Origin: Cyanophora paradoxa | Lineage: Eukaryota; Glaucocystophyceae; Cyanophorales; Cyanophoraceae | DNA: 64,000 nt | Reading direction: 5' to 3' | Assembly: GCA_004431415.1 (NCBI GenBank) | Contig: QPMI01000261.1 | Location: 1 to 64,000 of the forward strand | Shown here: piece after piece, positions 10,375 through 22,900 of the stretch | How positions within the stretch are numbered: the first letter of the stretch is position 1 | How the letters are laid out: every line of letters starts with the position of its first letter | Program-made: the position numbers and the translations under genes | Notes under the pieces: model-generated | What the model was told of the DNA's origin: nothing | What the model saw: the letters and a program-made list of their open reading frames with translations, nothing else | The model's database searches: none

Positions 10375-12628
10375 CTACCCGTCGGTGGGCTGCGTGGCCT
10401 CGACAGCGAAGGCGGGGCAGAGGGTGACGAGCACGAAGAGAGTGTCTCCGCTGGCGACCTCGGCGATCTGCCGGTACTCCACCACGTTGTCCCAGCCCCA
10501 GCCTGCGCCCTCGCCGTCGCCAGGGGCGGGGCCGGGGAGGGGCGGGGCGAGACGCGCCGTACTTGTTGAGGTCGGTGCGGGCGAGGCGCGGGTCCTCCTT
10601 GAGCGCGAAGTCGGCGCTCCCCTCGCGGCACGGCCACTGCCCCCGCGGCGCCCGCGAGAGCGGGATCGCGATCGAGAACTTGAACTTGCTGCGCCCCCAT
10701 GAGCACCGCTCGCGGCGGCGCGGGGCCGGCGGCGGCACCGGAACAGCTGATCGTCGCAGTACCTGCGGGGTTGGTGAGGACACGCGGCGCGGGAGGGGGC
10801 CGGGGCGGCGGCGGGCGCACTCGGGCTTCTCGACGGGGGCGGCAAGGCCGGGGGGTGGCCTGGAGGCGGAGATGCGGTGGATGTGCACGCTGATCGTGCT
10901 CCGCTCCTCCCCGCTCTTCCTCGACACCCGCACCTGCATCGCTCCGTCAGGTGCGCCTCGCCCACGCGGAGGCAAAGCGCGGGGCGGGCCTTGGTCTGCG
11001 GGGGGCGTAAGGCGGGGAGGGCGGGCATGCGAGGGGGCGCTGCACCTGCCAGAAGTTGCCGAAGGCGAGGAAGGGGTCGCTGAACACGTCCTGCGCCCCG
11101 CCTCGGCGCACGCGCGGGGCGGCGCGGCGCGGGGCGCACCCGCTCCGAGGCGGCGCCGGGCTCGGGGTCGCCGAGCCGCGAGGCGCGGAAGGGGACGCAG
11201 GTTCTGAAGAAGAAGCGCTCGAGGTTCTCGCCCTCGAGGCCCGGGGCCGCCCCCGCCGGCCGCGTCAGGTTCAGGCGGATGAAGTCGCGGCCCCAGTTGT
11301 GCCTGCGCGCCCCATCGGCGGCGGCGCGGGCGGCGGGGGCGGCGCGGGGCCGGCGTACTCGTCGAGGGCGGCGAGGCGCGGGTACTTCCGGCGGGTGCGC
11401 AGCAGCTCCTCAAACGAGAAGCTCGCGAACTGGACGCTCCCCATGAGCTCCTCCCAGAGGCGCCCGAGGCCCGGCTCCGGCGCGGCGGAGGAGGAGGAGG
11501 AGGCCCGCGGGAGTGGACCCTCCGCGGCCTCCCGTCCGTCGGGCGTCTCTGGCCGCGTCCGGGGGCGCTTGGCGGCGGGGCCTCGCGCCGAGTCCGGCGT
11601 CTCCGCCGTCTGCGAGGGACCCGCGGGGGGCGGCGTGCACGGCCCCGCCCCAGCCTCCTCCTCTGCGGCCTCCTCCGCCTCGGCGGAGAGGCGGCGGATG
11701 CGGCGGGAGGGACCGGCGGCGGCCGCGCTCTCCGCCTCGGCGAGCTTCGCATGGAGGGACTCGAGGAACTGGAAGCGCGCGTACTCCGTCCCCGGCACGC
11801 AGAAGCACCGGTCCGTAAGCACGTCCCGGATCAAATCGAGGTCCCCGCAGGAGAGCAGGATCTCCGGATGCGCGTGGGCCGTCCGCAGCAGCACCGACTT
11901 GCAGCTGCCGCGAAGTCATTGGAGCGGGGGCATGGTTGGGCGGTCCGCAGCCGAGCGTACGCGGCCAACACGGCATCGTCTCCAGGCAAAATTCGCGTCC
12001 GGAAGAACGGCAGGGCTATTGCCAGGTTCTCGAGCGCTGATTCGCACGAAGACGATAGGCTCTTCAAGATGTACCTCTCGACGTGACCGCGCAGGCGCTC
12101 AAGCTGAATTGCTGTGAGCGGCGCTGGCGCAGGAAAGCGGGAGGCGCGAAGAAACCCCGAAGAAAGAGGCTGCTTGGAAGACCTCCATGGCGAGAGAAAC
12201 CGAATCGAGTGCAGGTGTGAAGCCGTACAAATGTTTTCTGAGAGCGCTTCAGACCGCGGATTCCGAAACGAAGCCAAGACGCACAGAGAGATCTCAACGG
12301 CGTGCGCGGCCAGCTCAGGCACGTCGACTCTCACATCGTGCATAAATTCACAACGCTGAACATCGCGGTTCCAGTTTTCGCTGAACAGCGACCTAAAGTA
12401 CTCGCTGCCGCATTCGAGGATGATACGATGCAGCCGCAAGCGCAGCTGGAAGCGCATACATCAGCCAAAAGCGGGTACTTAACACGTAGATAAGGGACGC
12501 GCCTGTCCTGAGTCTGTCACCAGCTGCAGCACAACGTCGCTCGTTCGCTCGTTGCACCAAGCTTTCTTGAGGTGCGCGCTGAACTCTGGGAACTCATTCG
12601 CTGGCCGTGCGGTCTCATCCTCCTCCAT
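10375..12628 (-). CDS. BTB-BACK domain protein
   Basis: The ATG at 12628 begins MEEDETARPANEFPEFSAH, then SDVVLQLVTDSGQ, spliced over a 57-nt GC-AG intron (12446-12502) to LRLRLHRIILECGSEYFRSL and FSENWNRDVQRC. This is a BTB/POZ fold (SDV...H..iL...SeYFr.LFs). The helical part that follows (LERLRGHVERYI, then LLSCGDLDLIRDVLTDRCFC) is like a BACK region. An acidic Ser/Glu linker (about 11460-11720) precedes a C-terminal part with FASFSFEELLRTRRKYPRL, GRDFIRLNLTRP, VRVSRKSGEERSTISVHIHR and SGDTLFVLVTLCPAF before the stop. BTB-BACK proteins usually act as substrate adaptors of cullin-3 ligases; that role is inferred. The C-terminal half was not recognised. Its end faces the potassium channel end 267 bp away. 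Confidence 0.75.
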
Positions 12629-12796
12629 TTTCAGAGCTTTGGGCTCCGTCACTGAGCTGAGCCTGCTGCTAGCAGGCTGAGCTGCTGTCAGCCTCTGTCA
12701 GGCTGCTCAGCCGCTGCTGGGCAGCTGGCCCTGATCTGGGGAGGGGGGGTACGCGGAGGCATCGAAGGCCCGATTTCTTGAGTGGCCGAGACGACA
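12629..12796. promoter_or_regulatory. Short divergent promoter region, BTB gene / seryl-tRNA synthetase
   Basis: Only 168 bp lie between the two oppositely oriented ATGs. The stretch holds overlapping GCTGAGC/GCTCAGC-type imperfect palindromes at about 12650-12720. A bidirectional promoter is inferred from spacing and orientation. Confidence 0.45.
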
Positions 12797-15037
12797 ATGT
12801 CCAGCGACCTGGCCTACGTCTCCGGCTTCGTCCCGACAGCGGCGGCGCGCATGGGTTCCATCGCGACCCAGCGCGTCGTCCGCGCGGCGGCGGGTCCGTC
12901 CACGGCCCGCCTGGCCCGTGCCGGCGTACGCACGCAGCTGGCTTCTCTCTCGGCGGTTGAGAGCGTGGAGTCTCGCCGTTTCGAGGTCGCCCGCCGCGTG
13001 CACGCCTCGGCTGTGGCCCCGGCAGTGCGGCGGACCGTCCAGGCTGTCTCCGCCGCGCCTGCCAAGTCCAAGGGCGGCGAGGGTGAGCGGGAATGTTCGT
13101 TCGTGCTCGTACGGCGAAAATCGTTCATGCGGCGCTGCGTGCAGATGCCCCAGAGGTTGAGGCCCGGCCGATTAAAGCGTTCATCAACTACAAGTACATC
13201 CGCGACAACCTGCAGCTGGTGAAGGACACGATCAAGAAGCGTGCCGCGGTCGCCGATGCGGACAAGGTCCGGCGACCCCGCGAGCTAGGAACGTACGGCA
13301 TAATATGACAAGAGCGCGCGCGCGCGCGCGCGCACCTGGCAGGTCGTCGCGTTGTACGACCAGTTCTCGAAGCTGGATAAGGAGGTCGATGCCCTTCGCC
13401 AGAAGCGTAACGAGAACGCCGCGGCGCTGAAGGCTCGGGATCCCCGCTCGCCCAGGCCGGTTCGCCGCTGAGCTAGGCGGGGCAGGGCAAGGTGGAGGCG
13501 GAGAAGCGGGCGGCGCTGGTGGAGGAGGGCAAGCGGCTGAAGACGGAGCTGGCGGGGATGGAGGAGCGGCTGACGGCGCTCGAGGTGGAGCTGCAGCGCG
13601 AGGCGCTGCGCATCCCCAACGACCTGCACCCCGACGCCCCCGTCGGCCCCGAGGACGCGGCCGTCCAGATCAAGCTCGTCCGCCCGCCCCGGCCCCGGCA
13701 CCGCGCCGCGCCCCGGGCCGACGCGGAGCGCAGGTGGGCGAGAAGCCGACCTTCTCGTTCCCCGTGAAGGACCACACGGAGATTGGCGAGCGCCTGGGCC
13801 TCATCGACTTCGAGTCCGGCGCCAAGGCCCGCCCCGCCGGCCCGCCGGCCGGCCTTCCCCGCCAACGCAGCGCGCGCGCGCAGGTGGCCGGCCAGAAGTT
13901 CTACTACCTGACCAACGGCGCCGCCCTCCTCGAGCTCGGCCTCGTCAACTGGGCCATGCAGAAGCTCGCCGCCCGCGTCCGCCCCGCCCCGCCCCGCCCG
14001 CGTCGGCGCGGGGGGCGAGGCGGGGGCGGGGCGCAGGGCTTCACGCCGATCCTCACGCCGGACCTGGTGCGGTCGCACGTGGTGGAGGGGTGCGGCTTCC
14101 AGCCGCGCGGGGAGAACACGCAGGTGTACAGCGTCGCCGGCATGGACCTCTGCCTCATCGGCACCGCCGAGATCTCCGTGCGCCCCGCCCCCGCCCTCGC
14201 CGCGGCGCCCGGGCCGACGGAGTGGGGCGGGGCCAGATCGGCGGCTTCCTCGCCAACGAGACCTTCCCCCGCGAGAAGCTGCCCCTCAAGGTCCCCCCGC
14301 CCCGCCCCCCCGCCCCCCGGCCCGCCCCTGACCGGCCCCAGTACGCCGGCTTCTCCCACTGCTTCCGCACCGAGGCCGGCGCCGCTGGCTCCGCCTCCAA
14401 GTGCGCCCCCCGCCCCGGCGCGCCCCGCGGGAGCCAACGGCGGGGGCGGCAGGGGCCTGTACCGGGTGCACCAGTTCAGCAAGGTGGAGATGTTCGCGGT
14501 GACGACGCCGGAGGAGAGCGAGGCGATGCACGCGGAGCTGCGCGAGATCGAGGAGGAGATCTTCACCGAGCTCGGCCTCCACTTCCAGTGCGCCCGCACC
14601 CGCCGACCCCGCCGGCCGGGCCCCGGGGCCGGCGCGAGGGGCGGCGCAGGGTGCTGGACATGGCGACGGAGGACCTCGGGGCGCCGGCGTACCGCAAGTT
14701 CGACGTCGAGGCCTGGATGCCCGGCATGGAGCGCTACGGCGAGGTCCGCCCCCGCCCCCCGCCCCCCGCCCCCCGCCGCGCCGGCCCGACGCGCGCCCAG
14801 ATCTCGAGCACGTCGAACTGCACGGACTACCAGAGCCGGCGGCTGAACATCCGGTACAAGGACGAGAGCGGGCAGAACCGGTTCGCGCACACGCTGAACG
14901 GGACGGCGATCGCGGTGCCGCGCATCATCGTCTCCATCCTGGAGAACTTCCAGCAGGAGGACGGCTCCGTCATCGTGCCCCCGGTCCTCCGCCCCTTCAT
15001 CGGCGGCATCGAGCGCCTCACCCCGCCCGCCAAGTGA
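12797..15037 (+). CDS. SerRS: Seryl-tRNA synthetase, probably organellar
   Basis: Class II synthetase that charges tRNA-Ser. Twelve exons splice to 531 codons: 12797-13082, 13145-13266, 13343-13432, 13486-13677, 13734-13826, 13884-13976, 14037-14177, 14237-14290, 14342-14400, 14453-14587, 14650-14743 and 14801-15037; all phases agree. The N-terminal coiled-coil arm ([40 protein letters not shown]) is followed by the catalytic core: [102 protein letters not shown] and [20 protein letters not shown]. The sequence resembles bacterial/organellar SerRS. About 100 residues precede the arm; they start [20 protein letters not shown], are Ala/Arg/Val-rich and poor in acidic residues, consistent with a plastid or mitochondrial transit peptide. 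The introns at 13433 and 13827 start with GC. Confidence 0.95.
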
Positions 15038-15250
15038 CCCGCCCGCCCCCGCCCCCTCCCTGCACCCCCGCCCCCGTCAGCCGCCCCCCGCATCGCCCCT
15101 CTCCACCAGGCCCCATCCTAGATGTACCGCCCCTCGTGCTCGTGTGTTTAAGATCAACCATGTTCGGTTGCTGCCGCCAAGGCGCTCGTGCGGGCATGCG
15201 AGCTTGATTGAAAGAGAGGAGAGGGCGGTGCCGGCGGGCGGGGCGGCGCC

Positions 15251-17302
15251 TCAGTGCTCCTCGTCGTGGCTGTGGTCGTCGACCGAGAGGGCCCCGAACC
15301 GGTTCACGGGCCCCCGCGTCGCCTCCGCCCCCGCCGCCTCCTTCCCTGTCGCCCCGCCCCGCCCCGCCGGCTTGGCCGCCCCACCAGCAGCACCCGAGGC
15401 TACTGCGGGGGCGCTTGGGCCGCCGCGGGCAGCGCCGCGGCCCGCCTTGTCGGCGGCCGGGCCGCTCGCACCGCTCGCGCCGCCTCGCGCAGGCGGGCCG
15501 CGGGAGCGGTCATCGCGGTCACCGCCACGGCCGGCGCCGGGGGCCCCGCGGCCGCTACCGGGCCGGCCGCCGCGGTCGGCAGCGCCGCCACGGGGCGCCG
15601 GGGCGGGGCCGGAGCGCCAGGAGGGGGCGTCCGAGGGGCGCGGCGCCGAGTCCTTCGGAGAGGAGGCCGGGGCGGGGCCGGGCGGCGCCGAGGAGGATGC
15701 GGAGACGGGGGCGAGCTCTGCCGGCGTCTCCGGCCTGCCGCGCAGCGTCGGCCGCTCGCTGCGCGCACGGCGTGGGGCCGGGGGCGAGGTGCGCACTTGG
15801 GGGCCGGCGAGGGCTCCTTCTCGCCCCCGTCCTTCTTCTCCTTCTCCTTCTCCTTCTCCTCCTTCTTCTTCGCGGCATCCTTCCTGGCCGCCTGCTCCGC
15901 CCGCTCCGCTCGGATCTTCGCCTCCGCCTGGGTGGCGCGTCAAAGCGCGCAGCGGGGGCCAGGCGAGGTCGGGGCGCACCCTCTCCTCCGCCTCGCGCTG
16001 CTTGTCCACGTTCATGGGGCGGGCGCCGCCGAAGGGATCCACCTGCCGCACCCCCTCAGCGCCTCGCCGCGCCCGCGCGACTGGACCGAAGACCGGACCT
16101 TGGGTTTGCTGGGCTTCGGGGCCGACTCGGCAGGGAGAGGGCTCGCAGCCTTGTCTGCAGCCGCGCCGGCGATCAACAGCGGCCGACAGAAGAGGAGGGA
16201 CAGGCCCGCGAACCGCTGCCCGACCCTGCCCGCGCCTGCTCATCACGGCTCGAAGGGGTGCGAACGTCGCCGTAAGAGCCCTCGCTGCGGCGTCTCGTCA
16301 GGACGACCAGGGAATGAAACGTACTCGTGACCGACCGGCGGGGGGGAGGGCCGTCATCGCGCCTGTGCAAGACGCAGGTCAGAGAGAGGAGAGAGAGAGA
16401 GCTCGGTTAGTGAACGCACGAGCGACCGAAGCCGTAGCCGCTGCGGCGCTCCTCGCGAGGACCACCCCTCTTGTCAAAGCTGCCGCCACCGCGGGATGCA
16501 CCAGGCCGGACCTCGGCAATGTCGACGTGCACACGCATTCCAGCGTAAGTCTGATTGGAGTTTAGCCGGCGTCGAAGAAGAGGAGAACAAGAGAAAGCAC
16601 TTCGCCGTCGAAACCAAGCGCGTTCCTCAGACCATCAGCAGTGGAGAATTCAATGAAAACTCCCTTCACATTTCCAGTGTCATGATGCTTCGTAATACGC
16701 ACTTCTTCGATCTGGCCACACTGCGAGCGCGTCAAGAGTTGCGTTGCAAATTGGAGAGAGGTTCGGCCCAGAACGAACGCTGCCAAACATCTTCTCTCTT
16801 ATTTCAGCCTCCGAAATGTCCCTCGGGAGATTGCTGCGAAGAGGGGCCGCCGTCAATAACAACACGAGATGAGCGCTCGAGCGCGCGTACTTCACGAATG
16901 CCGTGTACGGCGACGAGGTCGGAAAGGGGAGTCGTCGGCGATCATCACGCGGTGGCTCGCGGCTCCGAGGCGGTTCGTACTCGCGCCGCGGGGGCTCGTA
17001 ATCACGCCCACCAGCAGGACGGTCGCGCACATCCCGAGCCGGTGGGCGACGCTCCGGCGCCGCCCCATGCTGCTCTGGATGCTCGTCGATCGGCGGATGC
17101 GCCGCCTCTGTGCGCGACCGATAAGGTCGACTGATACTGGCACTTACGCCGGTGTGCGGACCCTTCGCGAGGTCGCCAGTGAGCTGAAAGCCCGTCGAAC
17201 CAAAGTCTTCGTCTGAGAATGTGCGTCAGCACAGGTGACGAAGGGGCCCGCTGCAGTGCGGCGCACCTTCCTCGGTTGCATCGGCCCAGGACTTGCTAGT
17301 CG
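15251..17302 (-). CDS. eIF4B/eIF4H-like translation initiation factor with one RRM
   Basis: These factors bind RNA and stimulate the eIF4A helicase during scanning. The upstream exon reads SKSWADATEE, then DEDFGSTGFQLTGDLAKG, as in plant and animal eIF4B N-termini. An Arg/Pro/Glu-rich segment (DYEPPRREYEPPRSREPPRD) precedes the RRM: SPYTAFV, NLPRDISEAEIREKMF, GQIEEVRITKHHDTGNVKGV, FIEFSTADGLRNALGF (RNP1 region), then MRVHVDIAE, matching eIF4H RVDIAE. After it comes DPFGGARPMNVDKQREAEER, the repeated DPFGGA...EREVEERL signature of eIF4B. The tail is Gly/Arg/Ala-rich and ends RFGALSVDDHSHDEEH. The start codon was not fixed; it lies upstream of the SKSWADATEE exon, which ends at 17302, perhaps at the ATG at 17364. 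The gene is convergent with seryl-tRNA synthetase (213 bp). Confidence 0.85.
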
Positions 17303-17539
17303 CTGCGACGCGAGTCAGTGCGGGGCTGATCAGTCAGAGAGGCAGAGTGCTGACTGCGCTGCATTGTGAACTCGATGCCGCTTGCGGCTTGCCGCCACGA
17401 GGGGTACAGTGGTCGCGCCTGTTCAGCGTACCCGCTTATCTCGACAAAGTCCTTTCTTAGACAGCCTTCTCACTTCACGCCCGGCAGCCCCAGCGCGCCA
17501 CCTAGGCCCGGACAGCATTCAGGGAATCGTCCGTGGCAA

Positions 17540-19188
17540 ATGGGCTCGTGCGCAGGCAAGGGCAGCTCCAGTCCCCGTCAGCCACAAGCAAACGCGAAGG
17601 CGGGCAAGACCGAGAACGGCCAGGCTTCATCAGGACCTGTCGGAGGGCAGAAGGGGGCCGTAGTCCGCGGTGCCCGGCGTCTTACAATCGCTGGGACTTC
17701 GGGGGATGCAGAGGCAGCTGCTGGTTCGACCCATGCCCTTCCCTTCGGCTTGCAATTATACTTACTCGACACTGCTACGATCGCAGCGGCAGCCGCTGCT
17801 GTCGTCGCGGACAAAGATGACCGGATTGACGATAGCGCTCCGACCTCCCAAGGGGGGCTCGGCCCCCAGGGGGCTGGAGCAGACGGGGAGAACGGGACAG
17901 CATCTGCGGCGGATGCGCAAGGTGGACCCACCGGGACCGTGGAGCTCAGAATCGGCAGCTGCTCCATAGCTGGCTACGAACCCATGAACCCGTTCAAACA
18001 GAACCAAGATATCTTCTGCATAAACGACTCGTTCGGACAGGACCCTGCCTGCTGGTTCATCGGCGTGTTCGATGGGTGCGCCCCCGCATGCCATGAGCCT
18101 CCCCTGGCCGGACTTGCGAACGTACGCGCGCATGCGTTGCTAACTGTTTTCTCTCGTTTCGTGTAGTCACGGATTCGCCGGGCGGGAAGCTTCTCACTAC
18201 GTAAAGGACAAGCTGCCAGCAGTGATCGACAAGGACCGCGCTGGCCTGCGGGCGGCACCAGAGAAGACGCTCACGAACGCCTTCATTAAGACGAACAAGG
18301 CCCTGCGGGCTAGCAAGGTCGACGTGACGTACTCGGGGACCACGGCGATAACTTGCTTCCTCAACGGGCTCAAGCTGTGGGTCTGCAACACGGGCGACTC
18401 GCGGGCGGTTCTCGGGTGCATGGAGGGGGATGTTGCGCGTGCGTACGACCTCTCGGACGATCACAAGCCGGATCGCACGGACGAGTACGAGCGGATCATC
18501 GCCTGCAAGGGGCGCGTTGAGCCCGTGCGCGACCTCAGCGACGAGACCTACGGCCCGAACCGCGTCTGGCTGCGCGATGAGAACCTGCCCGGCCTTGCTA
18601 TGTCGAGATCGTTCGGCGACGTCGTCGCGCACACGGTCGGCGTCATCTGCGAGCCCGAGATCACCCTGAAGGTCCGCCTGCCGAGCCCATGAGCGCCCCG
18701 CGCCGTCCTCACGCCCCCGCCTCCCAGATCTTAGATCCTCGCGACAAGTTTATGATCCTCGCGTCGGACGGCGTGTGGGAGTTCATGAGCAGCCAGGTCA
18801 GCGTGCCCTTGAGCTGGCGTCACCGGCATTCCGAGTGCGCCTCACGCTGGCGCAGGACGCCGTGGATGTTGTCGCCAAGTACGACAACCCGCAAGACGCT
18901 GCCGACGGCCTGTGCCGCGAGGCGTATTCGCGGTGGGAGGCCGAGGGCGAGGGTGAGGCGGCCCATCCTCGTTCGACCTGTCTCTGGAGGGGTACTCAGC
19001 TGTCCCTCGCAGGCGTCGCCGACGACACGACCTGCGTAGTGGTATTCTTCAAGGTCAACGGCGACGCGAGCGCGGCCCCGCACCCGATCGAGGTCCGACC
19101 TTCGACTTCGTCACGCCTTCGATCCCCCTCGTCTCTGACCTCGGGTCCCTCGCAGTTCCGCCGCTCGCAGCCCCGGAAGTGGTCTTAA
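17540..19188 (+). CDS. PP2C-family (PPM) protein phosphatase, probably N-myristoylated
   Basis: Metal-dependent Ser/Thr phosphatase. Exons 17540-18075, 18167-18671, 18728-18796, 18856-18952, 19013-19092 and 19156-19188 join to 439 codons in phase. Core motifs in order: NQDIFCINDSF; WFIGVFDGHGF (split by an intron, metal-binding Asp/Gly); YSGTTAITCFLNGLKLWVCN; TGDSRAVLG; LSDDHKPDRTDEYERI; GLAMSRSFGD; DKFMILASDGVWEFMSSQ (second metal Asp); VADDTTCVVVFFK. All expected metal ligands are present. The N-terminus MGSCAGKGSSS has Gly2, Ser/Cys and a nearby Lys, typical of myristoylation plus palmitoylation, so membrane anchoring is likely. A 117-nt in-frame segment (17670-17786) begins GT and ends CAG and may be an alternative or retained intron. 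eIF4B/4H lies divergent about 240 bp upstream. Confidence 0.93.
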
Positions 19189-19911
19189 GCAGCGGATGCC
19201 TTTTTAGTACCGTTTCCATTGGCTATTCTGTGCCTTTCGTCGCCTCGCCTTCCTCTCCGTGCCTTTCCTCGCCTCGCTCAGGCGCTCCGTAGTATTCGAG
19301 GAGGACTTTGATTCCCCCTCTTTTCGCAATTACTCGCGAACATCTCTGTTCTTTGTTTAGCCTTCGGTGCAGATTGTCTAGGTATGTCATATTCATAAAT
19401 TACACCAACAGTTGCAAAATGCATTTTGACGCGACACGCGATGTCAGCTCGCTGTTCTGACTAGCCGTGTTAACGGTGCGTATACGTAGGCAAAATTGCA
19501 TTTCAGACACGACCAACGACATCTGGACTAGCCCTAGCTATAGCTATAGTAGCTGTTTGCAATTGGCTAGCAGTGGGCCGCCGGTCGAATCGTAAGGGCT
19601 CAGTCAGATAGGCAAGTGACGTCGAAAATCGAAATCGAATACCGAAGCTCGAGATCGAAACCTAGGTCTACCTGCTCTACGGGCTTAAGATCAAAAGATC
19701 AAGGTGCGGGCCGTGCCCGGAGGCTCGCCCGTTCCCGCCACGTACGGACTGGCCGCTAAGGGAGAGGAACGCGATAGTGATGCCATGCAGGATCATATGC
19801 ATGCTGTGCTGAGCGGTGCTACGTATACGTCGCGCGCGGTATACATGCGTACCCGGCCGCGGCCGCCCATTTCAGACTGCAGAAGCGACTTTCCGCGAGC
19901 GTGATTCAGTG
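19189..19911. other. Lower-GC intergenic region, 723 bp
   Basis: This gap is visibly AT-richer than the flanking genes, with stretches such as TATTCATAAATTACACC and repeated CTATAGCTATAG near 19535-19555. It contains several short direct repeats of CGAAATCGAAATCGAATACC type near 19621-19660. No gene was recognised; it should include the PP2C terminator and the promoter of the next gene. Confidence 0.5.
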
Positions 19912-22900
19912 ATGTTTTCTGTGTGCTGGAGCGGTTTCTCGGCCGACGCTCGTGCAGCGCTCGAGCAGTTCAGCGCGCCTACATCTTCAAACCGAGCGAG
20001 CGATATCGATGCACTGCGCTGCTTCCCGTCCGAGGCCTCCGCGCCTTTCCTGAGTTACGCGCGCCGGCACCTCACCACGGCTGTAAATGCGATTTTGCAG
20101 GACCGCGCCGGTCTCCTCGACTTTGCCACGTACGTCTTGAAAACTCGTATATACGTAACTTCATGAATGCGCTCGGAATGCAGGATGCGGCAGGGCGCTG
20201 CGCATGCGCCGGTTGTCACGCAGAACGCGGTCGACCTCTTGATCAGCAGAGCCATCTGGACCATGCTGGAGCCGCAAGACGACACCGGCGTCGTTGCCGC
20301 GGGCGGCTTCCACGCGCCTCGGCGCCCGCTCGACCTGCAGCTCCCTCCGCCGCTCGTCCAGGCACGAGCATGCATCGTCCTCCTCAACGCGCTCGCGCTC
20401 ATGCACGCGGGGCGTTGGTAGGACCTGATCACGTTCTCGCTCTCCTCCTACCGGGCCCTCGACAAGTGCACGCCGGCCCCTCCTGAGCTCGAGGGCGGCG
20501 CGCCGCTGCGCAACTGCAGCCCCGCGCGTTACATTGGGCGGCAGGCGTGCGGCGCAGGCGGGGGAGGCGGCGGGGGCGGAGGTGAGGCGGGAGCTGCAGG
20601 AGGCGGCGAGCGGGGTGCTGGGGGCCCTCTCGCGGGACCCGCGGCACTTCGTGGCGGCCACGTCAACCGTCCTGCGCGAGATCTCCACCCGCCTCGACTC
20701 CACCCCCAGCCGCATCGAGGCCGCGCCCTACGCCCGCGCCCTCTCCCGCCTCGCCCTCGCCGTCCGCCCCGCCCCGCCCCGCCGCCCGCCGCGCCCCCGC
20801 CGACCCCGACGCCCCGCCCCAGGAGGCCCCCCCGGCGAGCTGCTTGACCTTCATGCAGGCGCCGCCCCCCGCCCCGCCCCGCTCTGCCGCAGCTCGCGCT
20901 GAGGCGAGGGGACGAAGGAGCTCTGGGGCGTCTTCCGCAAGTCGAAGAAGGAGGAGCTCAAGCACGCCCTGTGGGAGGTGCCCCGCCCCAGCCGCCGCCC
21001 CCTCCGCGGGCGACGCCGGCGCAGGCGACGGCAGGGGCCCTGAGCGGGGTGGACGGGGCTGCGATCGAGGACGCGTGGCCGGAGCGCGAGCGGGCCGCCT
21101 GGTTCGCCCTCATCGAGGGCTCCTCCCGCTCCGACGGCTACTGGCCCAAGGCCCGCCCCGCTGCCCCCGCCGCGGGGCCCGCGGGCGTCCGACGGGGGCG
21201 GGGCAGGTGGCGGGGTGGGGCCGGAAGGGGAAGCACACGGGGGCTGCGCTGGCGCTGCAGGTCGCCCTCCTGGGCGCCTCCTCGCGGGCCTTCTTCGCGA
21301 GGCACGCCTGGCCCTTCGCCACCGACGTCCTCTTCCGCGCCGTCCGGGCCCGCCCCGCCCGCCCCCCGCGCCCCGCCCGAAGCGCCGCCCCGGGTGACGC
21401 TGCGCAGGAGCGGGCGCTGCGGGGGGCGGCGCTCGCGGCGCTCGCGGCCTTCCTGCGGCTGCGCTGGCTGGTGCGGGGCGCCCCGAGGGCGGCGGGGGAC
21501 TCCAAGAGGAGCTCGCGGCGGTCGCAGGAGCCGCCTTCGCGCTGCGGCCTCGCGGGGCCCCCGACGCGCCCCTCCCCTCCCCGGGGCCCGAGCTGCCGCC
21601 CCCCATCGACCCCGCCACGGTGCCGTCCGCCGCCGGGCAGGGGCGAGGGGGAGGGGGCCGAGGGCGGGGCGCAGGAGAGCCTGGTGGCGGTGCTTGAGGC
21701 GATGGCGGGGCGGCGGCTGGACTACCCGATGGTCCACGTCCTCCCCCAGCTCTTCTCCTCCGACGAGACCCTCTCCGAGTGCCCGCCCCCGCCCCTCCCC
21801 CATGCCCCCCCGCCCCGGCCCCTCACCCGCCCCAGCGCCCTCGTCGTCGGCCTCACCGCCTTCGTCCGCATCGCCGAGCGCCTCCACCCGCCGGCCCCGG
21901 CCCCGCCGCCCCGCGGGGACCCCACGGGGGAGTGCTGCCCTACCTGCCGACGGTGGCGGCGTCGCTCGCCGCGCTCCTCGCCCGCTGCGACGCCGCCGTC
22001 GGCCACGCCCTCCTCTTCCCGCCGCCCCGCCCGGGCCCGCTCCGCCCCGCGCCTCGCCCGGGCGGCCGCCGGGCGGCGCCGCACGAGCGGCCGTTCCGGC
22101 TGACGTCGCTGGCGGCAGGGCTGGCCGTGCTGCCCGCCTGCCCGTCCTCATGCCGCCCTCCGGCCTCTGCGCCTCCTCGCCCGCTGCTGCCTCCACTCCG
22201 ACCCGCACCTGCGCGCCGAGGCGGCCGCCGCCCTCGCCCGCATCGTCGCCGTCGCCCCGCCGCTGCGCCCGGCCGCCGCCGCCGCCCTCGCCGCCCTGGC
22301 CGCATCCATCCACGAGGTGCCGCCGCCGCCCCGGGGCCCCGAGGCGGGTGAGGCCGCCCCTGGGGCGGTCTCGTGCTCGGCGGTGCTGCGGGCCGCCCTC
22401 GCCCGCCTCGCCGCCCTCCTCGAGCTCTGGGCCGCCGCCGCCTCCGCCCGCCCGCCCTCCAGCCGGCCCCCGCCCCGCCCTCGCCACCTCCTCCCCGCCG
22501 GCCGCCTCCCCGGCGAGGCCGGTGCGCCGGCATCGCCGCCGCCGCGCCGGGTCCCCCGCTCACGGGCCGCAGCGGACGTTGCTTCGGACGGGGCGTGCCC
22601 GCGGGAGCTGGAGCCTGCCCCCTGGAGGCGGCGGCGCTGCTCGGCCTGTGCTCGCCGGTGCCGGGCGTCCGCCGGGCCGCCCTGCGCCTCCTGCGCGCCC
22701 TCGAGGCGCTCGAGGCGGCCCTCGGGCGGCCGCGCCGCCTCTCCGCGCTGCGGCTGCTCGAGGAGACGGGCGGGGACGCGCTGCGGCGGGCCCGAGCCGA
22801 GGGCGGCCTCGCCCCGAGTCCGACGCCTTCGAGGGGCTCCTCCTCGCCGCCGCCGCCCCACGAGCTCGTGCCCGCCCCGCCCCCGCCCTCTGCCCGCCGC

